From positions 1,916,322 through 1,980,321 of the forward strand of contig JABAKD010000030.1 in assembly GCA_012845835.1 (NCBI GenBank): a stretch of 64,000 nucleotides of DNA. Reading direction: 5' to 3'. Shown piece by piece: positions 44,417 through 55,800 of this stretch. The notes under the pieces were generated by a model. The model did not search any database, had not been told where the DNA came from, and saw only the letters and a list, made by a program, of their open reading frames with translations. The position numbers and the translations under genes are program-made. The first letter of the stretch is position 1. Every line of letters starts with the position of its first letter. The DNA is from Undaria pinnatifida. Taxonomy: Eukaryota > Sar > Phaeophyceae > Laminariales > Alariaceae.

Positions 44417-44910
44417 AGGAGGGGTGTGCCAAACCGTCCGTATTGCGACGAAGGACGTCGCGGACGGTAGAAGGAGCCTGCCCGAGCAAGTTCTTTCCTC
44501 GCCACAAGTGGGGATCATGAACGTTGCGGTCGTCTGCCCGGGGGCCAATGCCCCACACCTGGTCAAAGAGCTGGCTTCAGCTGGAAGCTTGTTACCAGTG
44601 CCTAAAAGGTGGTGCTTCATCTCCGGGTTTTGCGAAAGCTTGGCAAACGTCATAGCGAGAACGGCGTCTTCGCGTTCCCGCTCTCAAATGGCATTGTCGA
44701 AACCCCGGACGCTCCGTCTGATGCGCTTGTGCGATTGTGGTTCCGACGTGCTCAGTATGGACCCCAGAGCACGATGGTCGTGGAAGAGGCGTGCCTTTTC
44801 GGCCATCATAAATTGCTCTGCGCAGGAATACGAAACGTCGTCGACGGCAAATACGGACGCTGTGCATTGCGAAAAAATGGAGGGGGGTTGCCAAAACAAC
44901 ACAACGTTTC
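44417..44910 (-). pseudogene. NADAR (YbiA-like) domain, broken
   Basis: The minus strand reads SQCTASVFAVDDVSYSCAEQ, FMMAEKARLFHD, RIRRSVRGFDNAI, then TGA (44684-44686) where the family has Trp. In the same frame it continues ERERED, then MTFAKLSQNPEMKHHLLGTG. After a one-base shift near 44560-44580 it reads VWGIGPRADD, LWRGKNLLGQ and TVRDVL. These are, in order, the hallmarks of NADAR domains: Cys-Ala-Glu-Gln, the FD-x-x-W site, AKFSQNP and WxGxNLLGxxLMxVR. NADAR proteins act on ADP-ribose or riboflavin-derivative N-glycosidic bonds. One stop and one frameshift mean it is not expressed intact here. Its place between gag and integrase remnants inside the LTRs shows that the element carried it. 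Confidence 0.85.
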
Positions 44911-45198
44911 CCGTGCAATACTCAAGTGTAGGGTTAAAATTGGCGGGGGCCGAGCCCTCGGAGGGTATGGTTGAGGCGCGCAGTGCAGCCCTGTAGGGGC
45001 ACTGGGTCGCCGACGCGGACCGCGGGGCCGGTCCAACGGTCACCGGCGGTTAGGCGTTATCGCGCGTAGGCGAAACGTCGCCAGAAGTGGCTCTCTCTGC
45101 GCCCATCAATTGGGGTTCAACGGGGGCACGGAGCTCGGAGCCAGTTCCTCTTGACAAGAGGAGCGAGTCATCCGCGCCACGGCGGGCAGATAACCCGG

Positions 45199-45636
45199 TT
45201 ACGTTGACGGAGGTTGTGGAGTCACCACGGGTTTGACGGGCAGTGTCGGGATCACCTGTTCCACTGATGCCGTGGAAGTCTGGATGGGGTGCTCATGGGC
45301 ACGCAAAGGCGAAGCAGAGCCTGCCGACACTCCAGACGAATTTAAAAACGGGTCTCGGGCGGGCAGCACTTGAGTGCCCGCCGGAGGGGATTTCTGCTCT
45401 CTACTCACGCCTGAGGATGTGAGCGGGGTAGCTAAGCTCGCTGAGTCCTCTACGATAGGGAACATACCAGAATATCCACCGTTCATGCGGGGGAACGCCG
45501 AGTCGAGTGCTAACGACGGGCTCGGGGCCTGACGCCGGCCTTCCCGCACCTCAAACCAACCGTCGGCGTATTGTCGAGACCAGGAGGGCAAGGTGTGTAG
45601 GAGTGAGGTGGGGGCGACGATCTTGCGAAGAGTCAA
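45199..45636 (-). pseudogene. Pro/Ser-rich linker frame upstream of NADAR
   Basis: An open frame of 145 codons, rich in Pro, Ser and Val, including SLLHTLPSWSRQYADGWFEV. The Trp-rich part could be structured; the rest looks like a linker. It sits on the coding strand between the gag-like region and NADAR. No family recognised. Confidence 0.3.
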
Positions 45637-46199
45637 TGTGGCACGGTGGGTCTAAACCCGGGGCGCGTTGCGCGATGGGGAGTGTTGCTCAAGGCGAGAC
45701 CTCACCACGCGGCAGTGGCGCCATTAATATAAGTGCCAGAAGGCGTTGCAACATGCGTGGGTGAGACGCGGGGTTTGCGCGCAGCCGGATTTAATCCCGA
45801 GCGGCGGCCAGTTCATGTTTTTCAAGTCGGTGCTGTAGGCAAAATGCCAGATGCGCGGGGCTTTTCGGCGGTGGTTGGCAGCGAAGGAGAGCAAGAGCTC
45901 GTCGCGGTAGCAACATTTGCTGTGTCACAAAGCTCAGGAAGGTTGCCGGTACCCATGATCAACGTCAGGGGCTTGGAGTCAGTGGTCGAGGCTGATCGGC
46001 GCTGGCGCTCGACGAGTGTGGCACACGGATATCTTGTGAAATATATACTAGTTCCTCTGGCAATGCTGGGGTTGGACGCGCGAGGGGTGCCGTACTACCG
46101 TCAAGGCGTCAATTACCAGTGCGGAAAGTGCCGGGTTGACGCAAATTTGGATTTGGTCACTGTTAGGGGCGTTAGTCGTCGAGGCGGGCGAGGGCGGGA

Positions 46200-47430
46200 C
46201 TGATTGGTGCACAGTTATGACTGAGCTATTGGTGTTTTTACCGTAGCTGCCGCCAGACCCCTGGTGCAAATATCCGGAACGTGCGTCTCGCAAATTGTGA
46301 CCGGAGGTGTGTGGCTGACCCTGGCTGTGTTGCCGGCCTGGCCGGTAGCGGCGGCCCTTGCGAGAGCTGGTTCCCGGTCCTCCTGTTTTGTTGCCGCCGT
46401 GGTAGTGCAGCATGTGTTCTTGCCAGCGGCGGTACGCGGTGATGTTGTCCCCGAGCTAACCAAGCTCGGGGTTGATGCACCCGCTGGCTAATAAAAGGGT
46501 GCGAGCACTGTTTAAAATAATGTGACGTCTCGTGGCAATTAAGGCAGTGCGCTTGGTTATCACGAAGGGCTACCGCGAGTGCGGTGGGTGAAAGGAGACT
46601 GCTCCATAGAGGAGGGTCGTCGGTCGAAGATGTATCACTAACAGCGCAAACTTAATTGCAATGCGCAAGCGGCAAGTGCGAGTACTCGACGTGGATGAGA
46701 CTCAGGAATCGGTGGAATCTTGTGAAACATTCATTACTACCGGGTTGCGTTGCGAACCCGTCGCCCAAGCAGAAGTCTGGGATGTCGCGCGTCCCTGTCC
46801 ACAGTCTAGGGCGGCAGGCGGGGGACCCGATGGGGCGAACACACGTCCCCCCGACACCGCAGGTGGTGGAAATATTTTTGCACCGTTCATGGCAGGTGTC
46901 TTATTATTCGCAAGGATACCCAAAGCTACCCACATGAAATCAATCGAATCAATACGCTGAGGACGAGTTGCCAGCTTTCCAGGATAAAACTAGGCATTAG
47001 CTGAGAAAAGGATTCGTTTACATGAAGACGCACAATCTCCAGCACCAGACCCAACCCTGGCGACAACGCGCGCTCAATGCCCGTCACCCCCTAAACTACC
47101 ATCCGAAAAGCGGGGTGGTATGCCGCGTAAGGGGTAACCGTTGGGTACGCCAAACTTTTGCAGCTCAGTGAGGGAAGACGCCGCGTCTCCGTGGTCGGAC
47201 TGCCGGCTCAGAACATGGAGAAGGAGGTCAAAAGCCGTCGCAAAGGAATCTCCTCGGTCAATTGCTTGCGAGACCTGGCCGAAAATTTCATCAATGGCGG
47301 TGTTTAAGGTGGGGGCGGACGGGATGTCATTGTTGACAGCACGTCCGAAAGCTCTGTGGAGGGTGCGTTCCCACCCGCAGATCCAAACCGGGGAATTTAG
47401 ACCGTCTCTACTGCAGCGCTAGCCGCAAAT
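46200..47430 (-). pseudogene. Gag capsid-like and CCHC zinc-knuckle remnant
   Basis: At about 47425-47100 the minus strand reads WERTLHRAFGRAVNN, AIDEIFGQVSQAIDRGD and FATAFDLLLHVLSRQ, a helical capsid-like stretch. Further down, 46546-46505 is a perfect CX2CX4HX4C knuckle (CLNCHETSHYFKQC), followed by a basic Gln/Arg/His-rich tail. This is the normal order of a retrotransposon Gag. The reading frame is interrupted between the two parts, so it is a decayed copy. Confidence 0.65.
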
Positions 47431-47439
47431 CTTGAGGAT

Positions 47440-50400
47440 ATCGGTTTAGGCTTCTTCGACCGAACGCATCAGTTGTTGGGCGGCGAGAGCCTTATTGAGG
47501 TTCGTGGGGGGCATGGGTGTGATGCGTACCATCTTGCGCGTGTCAATATTGACGTATTTGGACTTGACGGTGTCTATGGGTTCGGCTTCTGCGCGGGCGG
47601 CAGCCTCGTCTATGGTGGCCTGCCGCTCGCGGGCGAGAGCGGATGATAACGGCCGTGCGCTTTCGGCAGAAATTGTCATTTTATCCAACCTCTTTGTAGA
47701 GGTGGTTACATCTATCAAGGACGGAACTTGCTTCTTCAGGGGGTGCACCACCTTGACGTCAGGGGGAGGTGTCCCAACTCCCCCCCCCGCCGAAGAGTCG
47801 GAGGGTGGGCCCGAGGTGTGGTATCCAGCCCCCCCACCCCGTTCTGGCGTCACGATTTTCTTCCAGAAGACCTGCTGTGGCCCCCTCCCTGGCCGCGGTG
47901 CGCCGGTCCCATGCGGCGTCGGTTCCCTCCACCCCCGATGCTGTGGCCGGCGCCGCCGTGGTGATTTCTGCCGGAGCCGCCAACCCGACGGTCGCGGCCA
48001 TCGCTCCCGCAACCCCCACGACGGTCGCGGCCACCACCGTCTCCGCCGCCGCCGTCGCGGGCGCAGTTGATATTGGCGGCTTGGTTCGCCAAATCGTCGG
48101 CGTACTCCGAAGGGGAGGGCCAGAGGAAACGCTCGGATATGGACGCGTGGGTGCTCCTGAGCGCGTCACAGAGGGCGCGCACGATGACGGCGAGGTTCTT
48201 AGTGAAGTATGAAACAGGGCCCGTCCTGCGTCGCGCACCGATAGCCGCCGATCTGGTAGCTGGGACAGCACTGCCGATGCTGCTGCCACGACCTGGGCCG
48301 CCCGGTTCGTACTGAAATGCGCGCTCCTGTCCACCGCCGCCATGCAGTGGACACTGCCGTCCAGGAGGGCCCCGTCTTTCGAGATGATCAATGCCGCCGC
48401 GGCGGAACGGGCCATAGTCGTCGCGGGAGGGGCGCCCACAGCATCGGCGCGCGGGGCGCCCAGGAATTTTCTGGCTGCCGCAGCGGGGTAGATTCCAGCG
48501 TCCGTGGCAGGGGTTCCCTCAGCAGGTACGGCGCCCGAAAAAGAGGCGGGCCCCAACCTCGTAGGGGGAGAGGGGCGCGGCGTTGGTTGTGCACCAGGGC
48601 AGGGCTCAGGGGCGTGAGCTGGGGTTCTTGCGGCAACAGCGGCGGGGTAAGGCCCTGGGGTATTGTACGGGGTTTCCGCGGCAATAACGGCAACAATGCC
48701 CGAAGAATAAGGCGCCACCGCAGTTGTAGCGGCGGGAGCACGACCGCTCCGGCGATGCTTGGTGCCGAGCTTGGCGAGAAATCGTTTAGCTCGCAGGACG
48801 GCAGCACTTGCCTCCTGCGACTTTCGGGCTGCCGCCGACACGTATGCTGTCCTAGCGTGATTCCCCCCTCCCATTCCCACATGACGCGGGACCTCTACTC
48901 GGCTGCTGCTCGCGTCCGCCGCTCTTCGCCGCGTGGGAGGAGGTGGCGTAGTCCTGTGCCGCCGTGGCGGTGGCCAGAGCCTCGGTGTGGACACGGGTCG
49001 CTTCCTCTTGAGCTAAAGAGGCTTCTCACGCGGCGTCCTGACAGCACCTGCCCCGAGAGGGAGGCCGAGGCAATTTCGGACGTCGGCCGGCATCCTCTGC
49101 TGCCAGTGGGCCTCCGTGAGGGCACTCTGGAACATGGGGGGCAGGGCCGAGGGGGCGTGGGAGCTCCGGTTGGAGGGGCGACCCTTCGTCATGGTCCCGG
49201 TGAGCCGGCCCAGATGACTCCAGCTCCTCGGGCAGCAGGGAGCCCGTCCCGGGGGGGGGGTGGTCAGCGGCGGCGCAACCCTGTCCCCCCGTTCGCGGAG
49301 GGGGAGCGCGTTGTTGTCCGTGTCGTTGTGCAGGGCGAGTGTGTCGTCGACCACGCCCTCCGAGAGGTAGGACGAGGCGCTCCCCTCGCCCTCGAAGAGC
49401 TGGTAGAGGTTGTCGCGGACTCGGCCTTACCTGTCCCTTCCCCGAGCCTTGTCCCCGATCCCGTAAATATCTGGGGAGGGAGGGGGGTTAGAGAGGGGAG
49501 CGGGTAGGGGGGGGAGGGGGGCGGGCTGGAGGGAGGGCAGAGGGGGGCGCGGCGGTGAGCGGTACTCAGGCGTAGTAGTATCACGAGACTTGGTCGTGCA
49601 GGGCGCGGTGAGCTCTACTGCAGCACTGCGAGTGTCCGATGCTCGCGTATCAGTACAGGGGGCGTCGCTCCCAACCCTATCAGCAGCACGGAGCTTGACC
49701 TCAAGGGTGGCTGAGTTCACAGCAGCCGTAGCAGCGCTGTGGGGTGCTGGCGTAAAAACATCTGGGCTCGATAAAAGGACCGCAGGCTCTTGCACCACGA
49801 TTCCTGTGCTCGCCACAGCAGCAGCAACGATATTTTGCTTGGTGCAGACGAAAAGATATCTGTTGTCGCAACGACCACGGCAGGCTCATGCAAAGAAGGG
49901 GGTACACTCGCCACAGCGGTATCACCATCACTGCGAGGCGCTGACGCCGAAAGGTCGGCGGTCGCAACGGCGACAGCAGTCTCATGTACAATAGTGTGTA
50001 CCCTCGCCACAGCCGCGATACCAACAACGCTGCGAGGGGCTGAGGCCGAAGCATCTGCGGTCGCCACGATGACGGCAGGCTCATGTACAACAATGTGTAC
50101 GCTCGCCGCAGCAGTACCAACAGCACTGCGAGGCGCTGAGGCCGAAGCATCTGCGGTCGTAACGGTGACGGCAGGCTCATGTACAACTGTGTGTACGCTC
50201 GCCGCAGCACACTGCGAGGTGCTGAGGCCGAAGCATTTGCGGTCGCAACGACGACGGCAGGCTCACGTACAGCAGTGGGCGCGCTCGCCACAGCGGTACC
50301 AACAACACTCCGAGGCGCTGAGGCCGAAGCATTTGCGGTCGTCACAGCGAGGGCAGACTCATGTACAGCCGTGGGTACGCTCGCCACAGCAGTATCAACA

Positions 50401-50990
50401 ATACTGCGAGGCGCTGAGGCCGAAGCATTTGCGGTCGCGACAGCGACGGCAGGCTCAATTTCAGCCGTGGCTACGCTCGCCACAGCAGCAGCGGCCGTAG
50501 CTGCTTCTGCAGCTGCTTGGCGCCTGAGGCGACGAGCGCTCCGGGCCGAGGGCTCGCGTAGACGGGGGGCCCTCCCGAGAGCTAAAAACGTACCACTAAT
50601 AGAGCCTTCAATACTATTTGCAAGTGGTACTGGGTCGCCCGAAGAATGGCAAGTGGTCGCAGCAGCAGCACCCTCAGAACGGTTCAAAGCAAGTCCCCTA
50701 CCAGTCTGTCCGAGCGGGGGAAAACTTATCTCATCAGTGCGATCTGAATTGTATGTATCAGAGGTTGTGTGGGTATTCGCTGCAGCCATGGGCGGGGGGA
50801 ACTCCTCGAGAACAGGCCCTCGAGCCTCCCTGCAAGGGCCAGCCCCGACCGTCTCTCTACCAGAAGCGGCTGCTGTGGTGGGTGGAGGGTATGCCTCGGT
50901 GAGTCTGTGCTCGTGTATGGCTCGTGTGGCTTGGTTATGCATCGGCTTGTGTACAAACTCGCATCTGAACCAGGCCGAGGCCAAGGCTAT
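47440..50990 (-). pseudogene. Gag N-terminal region, Ala/Pro/Gly-rich, frames broken
   Basis: Long open stretches on the minus strand (50984-49701; 48994-47759; 48182-47850) overlap in different frames. The most protein-like pieces are ISFPPLGQTGRGLAL, SERFLWPSPSEYADDLANQA, SALARERQATIDEAAARAEA and KYVNIDTRKMVRI. These suggest one original ORF broken by several shifts. Much of it is low-complexity, including a 96-bp coding repeat. It lies on the 5' side of the capsid-like remnant and inside the LTRs. Boundaries of individual pieces are uncertain. Confidence 0.5.
49840..50490 (-). repeat. ~96-bp coding tandem repeat, about seven units
   Basis: Units share GAGGCGCTGAGGCCGAAGCA, GCGGTCGCAACG, ACGGCAGGCTCATGTACA and TACGCTCGCCACAGC. 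On the minus strand a unit encodes about 32 residues (VATANASASAPRSVV, then GTAVASVPTAVHEPA). One unit near 50200 lacks about 10 bases, which throws later units out of frame. This is one of the breaks in the gag-like ORF. Confidence 0.85.
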
Positions 50991-51516
50991 ATGCCAAAAG
51001 CGTGTGCATGGACGGCAACGCTACCCGGGCGGTGCTGGGTAGGGCCAGGGATAGAGGCATTGCTGGTGGCTTGACCGGCAACGCTACACCAGCAGGGCTG
51101 GGTAGGGCTCGGGACAGAGGCGTGGCTGGCGGCGTCGACACAACATAAGGCGTGTATTATAGTTGTTCAAACTCGGCGTGTATATTTGTTCAAAATCCGA
51201 CGTGCATGTTGGTCAGAATATTAGTTTCGCCGGAGGAGCGGCCCTCCTCGCGAATGTGGTCCTTGGGGGGGGGCTTGTTGGCACCGGCGGTGAGCTGATC
51301 TGTGGCAAGGGGCTCTTCCTGGGTCGCTCTGCTTGTCTCAGCGAGGCGTGGGGATCCCGTGCCAGGTTGCTTCATCGGTGGACGGGGAAAATAACGAGAG
51401 CTAGATGCGTACCCTACTCGTAAGTCAGAGCAATGAGCGATCGATAGGAAAGATGCGAACAGAGAATGTCCAAAACCGTCACGACGCCATGCATTATATT
51501 CTTTATTACTAAGGGC

Positions 51517-51765
51517 TGTTACGGACACAGACCACCCTTTGCCGGTTTTTCTACTAGGCAGGTTCCACGTTGGTCACTCACTTGTACTAGATAAACTCTT
51601 GTATTAGTTCCACACACGAACTGAACGTGTTGCTAATCCCCGACGCGAAAGCATCATCCCCTGTTTCCTATACACACATGCATTCAAAGGCAGGTGAAGC
51701 CCCTTTCTATAATTTCCGTATCTAGATATTACGCCTTCTGGGGCTTCCAGGGCAATACCATGGCA
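51517..51765 (-). repeat. LTR, right copy (5' LTR for the coding strand)
   Basis: Starts TGTTACGG and ends ATACCATGGCA. It matches 41911-42161 over its whole length with many substitutions. The last ~35 bases are duplicated again at 51873-51907 as part of a later tandem duplication. Confidence 0.85.
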
Positions 51766-52014
51766 GTAGCGATATAGGCTCGCATAAAAAAACGGCGAAA
51801 GGTCTACGTACCGATAACTATAATCTTAAACAATAGAGTTGTGAAAGGTCTGTCGATACCTATCGTCAGAACACGCCTTCTGGGGCTTCCAGGGCAATAC
51901 CATGACAGTAGCGATATAGGCTCGCAAAAAAAAACGGCGAAAGGTCTACGTACCGATACCTATAATCTTAAACAATAGAGTTGTGAAAGGTCTGTCGATA
52001 CCTATCGTCAGAAG
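51731..52014 (+). repeat. Tandem duplication of the LTR-flank junction, 2 x 142 bp
   Basis: Two nearly identical copies start at 51731 and 51873 (ACGCCTTCTGGGGCTTCCAG) and end at CGTCAGAA. Each holds the last ~35 bases of the LTR plus about 107 bases of flanking minisatellite. The duplication therefore happened after the retrotransposon inserted. Confidence 0.9.
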
Positions 52015-52420
52015 CACTAGAGTTGTGGAAGGTCTATCGATACCTGTTTTCCGCAACAGTAACAACAGTAGGTTTTGTGAAACGTTTATAGATACCTATC
52101 GTCCATAACACTGGGTTTGGTGAAAGGTGTAACGATACCTATCGTTAAAAACAATAGGTTTCGTCTCGCAGTCCCAATAGTATACCGTATATCGCCCGAA
52201 CAGACATGCTCTGGAAATTCCTATCGATTTAGTTATCTGTTTTAACGAAAGCTTTTGATATTGCGTGTAAATACGATATTGGCCGAACAATAGATCATGA
52301 AGTTGTCGATCGATACCTATTGCCTGCCACAATAAGCTTTGAAAAGGGCCTTTCGATACCTATCGCAAACAACAATAGCCATCCTATTGGAATAGGATAC
52401 TATCGATTGTCCATTGACCT
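51795..52420 (+). repeat. CAATAGG / CGATACC minisatellite, right block
   Basis: Units of about 45-65 bp with GTGAAAGGTCTATCGATACC, TATCGTC and AACAATAGGTTT. It continues the sequence type found at 41395-41780, so the LTR element lies within or at the edge of this array. Confidence 0.75.
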
Positions 52421-52439
52421 GCAACTTATTATCCAGGGT

Positions 52440-55000
52440 GTGATTACATTGTCTGATTGTCTGACGGGACGATTGGACGTGCAGCAAAGCTGGCGCTTGG
52501 CTGTGGTATCATTCTCGGGTTCGTCCAGAGTATCTGCAGTAAATCTCACGGGTTCGCAGGGTGGTCCGTATCGATGTTGGATCCATCCCTGGGTTACTAA
52601 ACAATGTACCTGGTAGGTGAATCATGTAGTTTTTTTTCTTTTGTCTTTTCGGCGTATAACGTCGTAAACGTTGCGCTTCTGTCGCACATCGTATGCATGT
52701 AGTATGCAAGTTGGATTCTCTTGCACTCTGTTATACAAACAATAACCAGTAAGTCGTCGTTGACTTTACGTGAACTACATACAGTGGAATGCCAGGTATG
52801 GCTTTCTATGATACTCTTCTCGGACGTCGTTTGAGGGTCGGGGGTTGATTTTATGGCGTTTCTTACAGCTGTAGACTAGAGCGTCTACAGCCGAGGTCTA
52901 CTGTAACAAAATGCAACACTCCCATTTTTATAGTTTGAAAGGTCATGTCACATCTAAGAATTTTCACACAGAGGTACGGCGGCCGGTATTTCCAGCATCT
53001 CGTCGCGACAGACTGGAAACAACACCAGGTACTACTGTGCAACCCTGAAGACGTTTCTTCCCGGAAGTCAAGTGGTGAACAAGATCATTACGCGGGGGGA
53101 TCTGGACCACTGCGTGAGAATTGTCTGCACAGCGGTACAGAACGAGGTGCACGCGAGGCACTACCAAATACACCGGTTTGCAGCGATCGGGATCCAAGGT
53201 AAGCATGCACATGGCAAGATGGTAGGCCTCGCCGTTTTCTCCGCGCGGGACCTCACCACATACATTATAGACTAGTGGCTGTCCCAACGCTTTACCGGTT
53301 TGTTGTCCTTACCCCTTCTAGGAAAACTCTCCTCTACAAAAGCACACGGTATAGTACCAGGACGACATCACTGTGTGACCCGCATCAACCCAGGACGGCC
53401 AAATACTCTGTACCTCGCTGTCTTTTTTCTGTCTTTTTTATCGCGATGTTGGGTGATTGACGAAGACGACGCTAGACTGATATTCACTCTCAGGTTCTTC
53501 AGCCAGACTAAGTCTGAAGCAAACTTGCGGAATCGGTGAGTGGTTTCGCAGCGATTTTTTTTATCTATCTTTGGATCACTAATGTAAACCTGGATCTTAT
53601 AGATAGACTAATAATAATGTTGTGGTCATTCGGCGTACGTAACGGTCACAACATGACGCTTCTGCAGCATATTGGACGCAACAACGGCAGTATAGAGTAT
53701 AGACTAGTCAGCAACGGACGCGTTTTCATGCAAGCTATCACACCAGCTTAGTTAGCATTACCAACTATTTATTGTACCTTGTTGTTATCTTCTATCTGGC
53801 TGGATGGCCACGACATTGGGCGATCAATGAAGCTGGCGTTAGATTAAGTATGTTATACGTACCATCATCGGGTTTTGCCGTACCACCTCCACCTCTGCTG
53901 CAAACCCATCGGGTCCGCTGAATACTCACCCTGGATCTTGAGATCTATCATTCCTTCATAAAATGTGGATCTTTTGCAGATAGTATTTTGGATTCTTCGG
54001 CTTGTGCAATGGTCACAATGGCGGTGCCACAGCATATATATCGTACGTAACTCGAATTCACGCATTAGCTGCCCATAGGTTACTCATGCATGGGTTGCGC
54101 ATGGGTTGCCCAAGGCTTGCCCATGGGATGCCCATGGGTTGTTGGTGACAGCCCATGGGTAGATCATTGAAAGCCCACTGGTATCTCGTGAGAAATCCTA
54201 TTGACCGTCCGTGAAGCAAACCCGTAATTTGGCCAAAGATTTGTGTTCGTTTTTTCACAGTTAATACGCTGCCGCACGTAGCATGAAGCATGAAGTAGAG
54301 AAGTCAGCACCACTTTTCCACCGGGACAACTTTTCCACCACCGCAAATACACTAAATTGGAATTACCAACTGCATGCAGTAACTTTTCATTTTTTCTTCC
54401 GGCTGGATCATCGCGATGTTGATTGGATGATTGGTAAGTAAGGCTGGCGCTTGGGTGTGATGCTATTCTCGGGTCCTTCCGGACTATCTACGCCCGAAGC
54501 AAAACTCGCGGGTCGGCGGTTCGGGTTACTCAGCGATCTTGCATGCAGCCCTCGGTTGCCGATGTATCTTACTTGTGTAGCTACTCGGTCGAGTCCTTCG
54601 GCGAGGCCACAGTGATACTGCGGTATGCTGCAGAACATCGGACGCGGCGGTGAAAGTCAGTCACGCCTGCTCGCAGTGAAAAAATCACACCAGTTCGCAC
54701 TGGGAACTATCAACTGTTTCGTTGGATGATCGCCATATATATATTCAGTTATAATCGCCCCTGGCTGGCTGTGCTATCATTCGCGGAGTTCGGAAACACT
54801 ACACTTTCTGCAGCAGACTTGGCGGATAAGCAGTGTGGTTACCGGGAAACCTTGGGTTCTTCCCCGGATTTTTACTAACAATCAGCGGACACGGTACAAA
54901 AGATATTTTGATCTTATGGCGTGCATAACGGCCACAAAGCTGCTGCATGCAGCACGTTATACGCAACAATTATTCGCGGGTTTCTCAGGATAAACGACAC
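52440..55000 (+). repeat. Degenerate ~300-bp satellite, right block
   Basis: Copies or fragments start near 52460 (AGCTGGCGCTTGGCTGTGG), 53430 (CGCGATGTTGGGTGATTGA), 53760 (TCTATCTGGCTGGATGGCC), 54390 (CGGCTGGATCATCGCGATG) and 54750. They share the landmarks listed for 40000-41350, including TCTGCAGCATATTGGACGC near 53659. The intervening DNA is diverged. 54060-54190 also has short CCCATGGGTTG units. Confidence 0.7.
53071..53202 (+). CDS. Possible orphan exon
   Basis: Bounded by a pyrimidine-rich CCCGGAAG acceptor and a good GTAAGC donor, this reads QVVNKIITRGDLDHCVRIV and CTAVQNEVHARHYQIHRFAA without stops. Its composition is protein-like, but it resembles no family I know, and no neighbouring exon with a fitting phase was found. 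It may be a fragment of a decayed gene or chance. Confidence 0.25.
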   Translation, partial: SGEQDHYAGGSGPLRENCLHSGTERGAREALPNTPVCSDRDPR

Positions 55001-55620
55001 CAGCAGCACTGCCAACTATTGGCATTGCTTAGGAAGAGAAACCAAGAAGGATAAGTATTGATATAGACTAGAACGTAGACAATGTATTCATGAGTACACT
55101 GAAGGCACGATTGAAGAACAAAAAAGAGAAAGGTGTAAAACGAAAAAAGTAGTAGTGCAGGACCTGGCCCGACGTCATTTCACAACCAGATCGAAGCAAG
55201 GACCGAAGTTGTGGACTAAGATTGCCACAAAGAAAATTTCATTATTATTGCGAAGCTCAAGAGCATTTGAGCGTTGTACTTCATCTGGCACGAAAATAGC
55301 GACTGCATAAGTTAGGATGGCGACGATCACCCGGCGTCGTGTACACGAACGTCTCAATATATATAGTCTACAGCATCCAGTACTGCTTACCGTAATGCCA
55401 CAAAGCGGCCAGAATTCTGCGCCAAGAGTTGCTCGTACACAAGCCGAATCGATTGTTACTTGCTTTGCGGTTGTATAAATTATTGCACACAGCAACTTGA
55501 GCGCACACCCTCAACCGGGGCGTTTTGCGTATGTACTTGAATTCACCGTTTCTCGCAAGCCAGAAGATTAATTACACCTTATTTCCAGCAATAGGTTCAC
55601 ACAATGAACTATTATTGTAC

Positions 55621-55800
55621 CTAACCTGTGCTCCACATCACTCGCATCAACGATGTCTGGGACAAACATCTACCTGGCAGCGGGCACAACTATTCTTGTG
55701 CCACACCCAAGACCCCTAGCCTGTGCTCCACATCGCTCGCTTCAACGATTTCGTGGAGAAATATCTACCTAGCAGCGGCCATGAAGAACGTAGAGCATAT
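55621..55800 (+). repeat. Tandem repeat, 2 x ~97 bp
   Basis: CCTAACCTGTGCTCCACATC and CCTAGCCTGTGCTCCACATC start the two copies. Shared downstream blocks are CGCATCAACGAT/CGCTTCAACGAT, ACATCTACCTGGCAGCGG and ATATCTACCTAGCAGCGG. Confidence 0.8.

Larger units (their letters stand above)
41911..51765 (-). mobile_element. LTR retrotransposon with NADAR and integrase remnants
   Basis: Bounded by direct repeats 41911-42161 and 51517-51765. Coding traces are on the minus strand in this order: gag-like region with a CCHC knuckle (50990 to 46200), NADAR domain (44910-44417), integrase (44230-43506) and an integrase C-terminal domain (43189-42642). No reverse transcriptase or RNase H motif was found, so it is a deleted or non-autonomous copy, and all reading frames are broken. 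The integrase and tail are of Ty3/gypsy type. The target-site duplication is not clear (AGAGC left, GTAGC right). Confidence 0.85.

Noticed and set aside
43605-46203. Plus-strand open frames across the LTR element
   Set aside because: They lie opposite minus-strand integrase, NADAR and gag sequence and have no motifs of their own.
48317-49507. 396-codon plus-strand open frame
   Set aside because: A GC-rich, Arg/Gly-rich antisense reading of the gag-like region, without splice context or known domain.
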